A stretch of DNA of 36,106 bases from Verrucomicrobiota bacterium (GTDB lineage Bacteria; Verrucomicrobiota; Verrucomicrobiia; Opitutales; Opitutaceae). The position numbers and the translations under genes are program-made. This document shows, in pieces, positions 32,638 to 36,106 of this stretch. The notes under the pieces were generated by a model, which saw only the letters and a list, made by a program, of their open reading frames with translations, had not been told where the DNA came from and searched no databases. Every line of letters begins with the position of its first letter. The stretch's first letter is position 1. Where the stretch lies: positions 1-36,106 of the forward strand of contig JAEWKR010000081.1 in the NCBI GenBank assembly GCA_023457715.1. The letters are read 5' to 3'.

Positions 32638-33417
32638 CTACGGTCGGCTGGCAGCCGCCCCCGACGCCGGGCTCAGAGTCGCCAGAAGGGCCTGCGCCTC
32701 CGCGTGGCGCGGGGTGCCCGGAGCGATCTGTTCGAGCCGGGCACGAGCCTCCGCTTTCCGATCCGCCGCGATCAGCGCTTCGGCGAGCTTGAGGAGCAAG
32801 CCCGGCGGGAGGGGTTTCAATTTGTCGGCCTCCTCGTAGGCCAGGACGACCTCTCCGAATTGCTGCTCCTGGCCGGCGATGTGGGCGAACTCGAGCCAGC
32901 CCAGGTACGGGTTGATCTGCCGCACACGTTCGGCGAACTCGCGGGCCTTGGCGGTGCTTCCGCCCGCGATCTCCGGGGCGTTCGCATGGTAGCGGGACAG
33001 CCCGATCAGACCGCCCAGGTTCCGCGGATCCAACTCCACCGCCCGGGCAAAAGCGCGGCGAAGCCGGCCCGCCATGACCGCCTGCTGCAGGAAAGGAAGC
33101 TCACCCAGCCGCTGGCCGAGCGCGGATCCCAACAGGGCGTGATGACCCGCCTGGTCCGGCGCCAGGGTCGTCGCCTTCTCCGCCCACTTGACCGCGACGG
33201 CGGGATTTTTTTCCAGCAGACTTACCTCTGCCAGCAGGGCGCAGGCGTCGGCGCCGGCAGCGGGATCGTCGACCAGGGGAGTGGCGAGGGCGGAGGCGCG
33301 GGGGAGATCGCGCGCCTGCAGGGCGGCGCGGGCGTCAGCGAGGACGGCGGGGGACGCGGCCAGCCAGGGGCAGCCGAGAACGGTGAACACAAACACAGGC
33401 AGGATATTTCGGTTCAT
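32638..33417 (-). CDS. TPR-repeat protein, probably exported
   Basis: The product has 259 residues. The N-terminus MNRNILPVFVFTVLGCPWLA looks like a signal peptide, and the Cys in LGCPWLA could be a lipobox variant. Helical TPR-type repeats follow: ADACALLAEVSLLEKNPAVA, VKWAEKATTLAPDQAGHHAL, FARAVELDPRNLGGLIGLSR and VLAYEEADKLKPLPPGLLLK. TPRs mediate protein contacts; no enzyme domain is seen. The ATG lies 10 bases after the stop of the permease gene, with the leader TTCCTTTCCC, so the two are cotranscribed. It may assist or be exported with the permease (inference). Confidence 0.82.
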   Translation of the reverse strand: MNRNILPVFVFTVLGCPWLAASPAVLADARAALQARDLPRASALATPLVDDPAAGADACALLAEVSLLEKNPAVAVKWAEKATTLAPDQAGHHALLGSALGQRLGELPFLQQAVMAGRLRRAFARAVELDPRNLGGLIGLSRYHANAPEIAGGSTAKAREFAERVRQINPYLGWLEFAHIAGQEQQFGEVVLAYEEADKLKPLPPGLLLKLAEALIAADRKAEARARLEQIAPGTPRHAEAQALLATLSPASGAAASRP

Positions 33418-33427
33418 GGGAAAGGAA

Positions 33428-35845
33428 TCATTCCGCCTGCAGCGCGCGCTTCGGGGAGAGGCGGGCGCCTTGGGCGGCCGGCCACCAGGCGGAGGCGACC
33501 ACGACGACGGGGACGAACAAGGTGAGGCCGCCCAGGACCAGCGGATCGTAGGGGGAAATGCCATACAGCACGCCCTGGAGGACGCGGGTCCCCGCCAGGG
33601 TCGCGGCCAACCCGGCCAGCGCTCCGGTGGCGGCGACGGTCGCCGCCCGCACCAGAATCCAGCGTCGGATTTCGCCGGGCCCGGCACCAAGGGCCATGCG
33701 CACGCCGATTTCGCGGGTGCGCTGACCCACGGCGAACGATACGCTGGCGTACATCCCGAAGGCGGAAATGAGCAACGCGGCGCCCGCGAAAGCGGCGAAC
33801 AGGAGCGCCCGCAGCCGCGGTTCCGTGGCGGAACGTGCCGCCGCGTCCTCGAGGGTCACCACCGTCATCGTCAGCGTGGGATCCGCGCGGCGGACCGCAC
33901 TCTGCAGGGCGCCGAGCCCCGCTCCGGAGCCACGGACCAGCAGGGTGGTGAAAAACCAGGGCGATTGCTTCTGCGGCACGTAAACCTGCCCGGTCGGAAG
34001 ATCCGCCGCGGATTCCTGTTTCACGTCGGCCACCACGCCCACGATTTCGCGGTATTCGCGGACCATCCACGGGAGCATCCGCAACCGCTGGCCGATCGGA
34101 TCCCGATCCCCGAAAAGCCGCTGGGCGAGGCTCTGGTTGATGATGCAGACCGGACGGGACCGATGGTCGTCCGCGGCTTCGAAGCCACGACCGCGCCGCC
34201 GTGGGATCCGCAGCAGCTGAAAGTAGTCTTCCGACACGGCGTTGAACACCGCCTCGTCGGCGCCGCCCACGTCGCTCGGGCGGCCTTCCACCGCAAATGG
34301 GTACCGCAGCGTGATGCCGGTCAGGGGCGTGCTGGAGTTCAGCGCCACCGCCGCGACGCCCGGCTCCCGGCGCAGCTCCGAGAGCACGCGTTCGTAATAG
34401 GCGGACAGCTCGGTGAAGGTTTGCCACCGTGCCGCCGGAGGCGAAATCCGCAGGGTCACCACGCCGGCAGGGTCGAAACCGAGGTCGGCGTGCTGCAGGT
34501 TGATGAGCGTGCGCACCAGCAGCGTCGCGCCCGCGAGGACGACGATCGTGAGCGCCACCTGGCCGGCGATGAGTCCGTTCTGCGCGCGGCCGGTGTAGCG
34601 CGTGGAACCCCGCGCACCGCCCGCCTTCAACACCTCGTGCATGTTCGCCCGGACGACCTGCCACGCGGGCAGGAGCCCGAAGGCAAGCGCGGTGAGGACG
34701 GCGAGCCCGCCCGCAAAGAGGAGCGCGGTGCCGTGAACGCCGATCTCGTGCGAGCGCGGAATCAGCCCGGCCGGCAGCTGCAGCGCCAGGAGCCGCAACG
34801 CTCCGTGCGCAAAGCCCACGCCGGCCAGCGTGCCGAGCGCCGACACGATCAGGCTTTCAAGCATCACCCCGCGCGCCAATGCGCCGGGCGTGGCGCCGAG
34901 CGCCAGTCGCACCGCCAGCTCCGCGCCCTGGCGGGCGCCGCGCGCGAGCAGCAGGTTGGCGAGGTTGATGCAGACCACGAGCAGCACCAGGCCGACCGCG
35001 GCCGTCAACAGGAGCAGCGAGCCCCGCACGCCCGCGACCCGCGCTTCGCGCAGCGGCTGGAGCCCGAGTTCCCAGCCGCGATTCGTGGCGGGGTATTCCT
35101 GCGCCAGGGCGGCGGCGACGGTGCCGGCCTCCGCCGCCAGCGTGCCAGGATGGCGATCGGGTTTCGGGCGGCCGACCGTCCACCAGAAGCGGGAATCGCG
35201 AATCAGGTTTTCCGGAGCGTCCTCTGGGAAGGGCAGCCACACCTCCGCGAACTCCGGCTCACGGAATCCCTCCGGCATGATCCCCACCACCGTGGTCGGC
35301 ACCTCGTCCAGCAGCAGGGTGCGGCCGACGATGTCCTCGTTCGCGGCGAAATGTCGTTTCCAGGCGGCATGGCTCAGGACCGCCACCGGCCCCGCGCCGG
35401 TCACGAACTCCTCGCGCCGAAAGGTGCGGCCTCGCGCGGGGGGGATCGCAAATACGGCGAAGAACTCTTCCGTGACCTTGCCGCAAACGAGCTGGACGGG
35501 GTCGCCCGCAGAGGGGACGTAGCTCGTGAAGTCCGGGCGGTACGCGGCCAGCGCGGTGTAGCTCGAGGTGCGCTGCCGGAGGTCCCGGAAATCCGCGAGG
35601 GAAAGGGCGTCGATCCGCAACGCCCTGGCCTGGTGGGCGGAACTGAAACTCACCAGCGTCTCGGCCTCCGGATACGGGAGGGGCTCGAGCACGATCGACG
35701 AGAACAGCGAAAACACGGCGACGTTGGCACCGATGCCGACCGTCAGCATGGCCACGGCCAGGGAGGTGAAGCGCGGTGCCCGGCGGAGGCGGCGAAGGGC
35801 ATCCTGCACTTCTGCGGTCACGCGGTGGAGAGTCGGGGAGTTCAC
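33428..35845 (-). CDS. ADOP-type ABC transporter permease, second copy
   Basis: The inner-membrane protein has 805 residues. The family opening AEVQDALRRLRRAPRFTSLA with GIGANVAVFSLFSSIVLEPL leads into a MacB_PCD periplasmic domain. A FtsX core follows with VVCINLANLLLARGARQGAE and LAVRLALGATPGALARG. A second periplasmic domain comes next, then a second core with AVGQRTREIGVRMALGAGPG and the terminal GARLSPKRALQAE. No ATPase gene is adjacent. It differs clearly from the permease at 6187-8607, so the two are not a recent duplication. The first codon is GTG; an internal GTG nine codons on (VTAEVQ) is an alternative. It is followed by the TPR gene. Substrate unknown. Confidence 0.93.
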   Translation of the reverse strand: MNSPTLHRVTAEVQDALRRLRRAPRFTSLAVAMLTVGIGANVAVFSLFSSIVLEPLPYPEAETLVSFSSAHQARALRIDALSLADFRDLRQRTSSYTALAAYRPDFTSYVPSAGDPVQLVCGKVTEEFFAVFAIPPARGRTFRREEFVTGAGPVAVLSHAAWKRHFAANEDIVGRTLLLDEVPTTVVGIMPEGFREPEFAEVWLPFPEDAPENLIRDSRFWWTVGRPKPDRHPGTLAAEAGTVAAALAQEYPATNRGWELGLQPLREARVAGVRGSLLLLTAAVGLVLLVVCINLANLLLARGARQGAELAVRLALGATPGALARGVMLESLIVSALGTLAGVGFAHGALRLLALQLPAGLIPRSHEIGVHGTALLFAGGLAVLTALAFGLLPAWQVVRANMHEVLKAGGARGSTRYTGRAQNGLIAGQVALTIVVLAGATLLVRTLINLQHADLGFDPAGVVTLRISPPAARWQTFTELSAYYERVLSELRREPGVAAVALNSSTPLTGITLRYPFAVEGRPSDVGGADEAVFNAVSEDYFQLLRIPRRRGRGFEAADDHRSRPVCIINQSLAQRLFGDRDPIGQRLRMLPWMVREYREIVGVVADVKQESAADLPTGQVYVPQKQSPWFFTTLLVRGSGAGLGALQSAVRRADPTLTMTVVTLEDAAARSATEPRLRALLFAAFAGAALLISAFGMYASVSFAVGQRTREIGVRMALGAGPGEIRRWILVRAATVAATGALAGLAATLAGTRVLQGVLYGISPYDPLVLGGLTLFVPVVVVASAWWPAAQGARLSPKRALQAE

Positions 35846-36106
35846 CCCCCCACCCTACTCGAACCGCGGGGTCATGTTCATCCGACGAAGGTCATGCCCG
35901 AGGTCATGGCGAACATACGGCCTGAATACCGATTTGCCACAGAGGTCACAGAGGCCCAATCAGAGCCGAGCCGGAGGCCGGCGCTGCGACTGTCTTGGGC
36001 GTTACGCGATGAACAGGTTTGTCCAAGGACCGAGCCTCCGTGTCCTTTGTGTCGGAGCTCTGTGCTCTCTGTGGCTACTTCGGAATCCAGGTCGGATGTT
36101 CCGCTC
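35846..36106. repeat. Intergenic region with CACAGAG repeat and composite-repeat fragment
   Basis: No gene seen. TTGCCACAGAGGTCACAGAG (35936-35955) faces the CTGTGCTCTCTGTGGC near the end. The segment from about 36038 (GTGTCCTTTGTGTCGGAGC) to 36089 (ACTTCGGAATCCA) matches the last part of composite repeat copy A at 6146. Another copy of the family probably continues past the window. The promoter of the permease gene should lie here; none was identified. Confidence 0.65.

Overview
The window looks like a piece of the chromosome of a high-GC Gram-negative bacterium, most probably Verrucomicrobiota (Opitutales/Opitutaceae). This placement is an inference. It rests on a TonB-dependent receptor with an MSEFVVTG TonB box, an arabinanase ending in tandem VNLS-type repeats common in that group, two ADOP-type permeases without an ATPase, a Sig-70_X6-type ECF sigma factor next to a large Ser/Thr kinase, and intergenic DNA packed with short repeats. 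No rRNA, tRNA, CRISPR array, transposase or phage gene was seen.

Layout. Positions 1-70 hold the probable tail of a gene on the + strand, followed by a duplicated non-coding repeat unit. From 0.5 to 4.5 kb, on the minus strand, lie a hybrid histidine kinase translationally coupled to a MEDS-domain protein, and a nucleoside-monophosphate kinase with a long C-terminal extension. From 4.9 to 5.8 kb is a membrane protein built of two copies of one domain. From 6.2 to 8.6 kb is an ADOP permease. From 8.9 to 13.2 kb, on the plus strand, are three ion or solute transport proteins: a putative Na+/H+ antiporter, a short MscS-type channel and an SLC13-type carrier with two RCK_C domains. From 13.7 to 24.8 kb and again from 29.0 to 32.5 kb is a pectin/arabinan utilisation region: DUF4861, KduI, KduD, a TonB-dependent receptor, GH43 arabinanase, GH51 arabinofuranosidase, GH105 unsaturated (rhamno)galacturonyl hydrolase and an unassigned six-hairpin glycosidase-like enzyme. 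A Ser/Thr kinase, an ECF sigma factor and a small membrane protein sit between the two parts. From 32.6 to 35.8 kb are a TPR protein and a second ADOP permease.

How the genes fit together. The GH43 and GH51 enzymes would debranch and cut arabinan side chains. The TonB receptor would import oligosaccharides. GH105 would remove the unsaturated uronate left by a lyase encoded elsewhere. KduI and KduD would turn the resulting 4-deoxy-5-keto-uronate into 2-keto-3-deoxygluconate. No pectate or rhamnogalacturonan lyase, KDG kinase, KDPG aldolase, SusD or dedicated sugar regulator is present, so the locus is incomplete here.

The least ordinary part is the intergenic DNA. Almost every gap contains tandem repeats with a strict 7-base period, but with unrelated unit sequences in different gaps, and the units often form facing arms of a palindrome. 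A separate REP-like palindrome occurs at four places, with compensating base changes in one copy. A composite repeat of about 197 bases sits in inverted orientation on either side of the 6.2-13.4 kb block. Two pectin genes (kduI and the GH105 gene) share a leader of eight pyrimidine-rich hexamers directly before the start codon, and most genes here start after C/T-rich rather than Shine-Dalgarno-like sequence.
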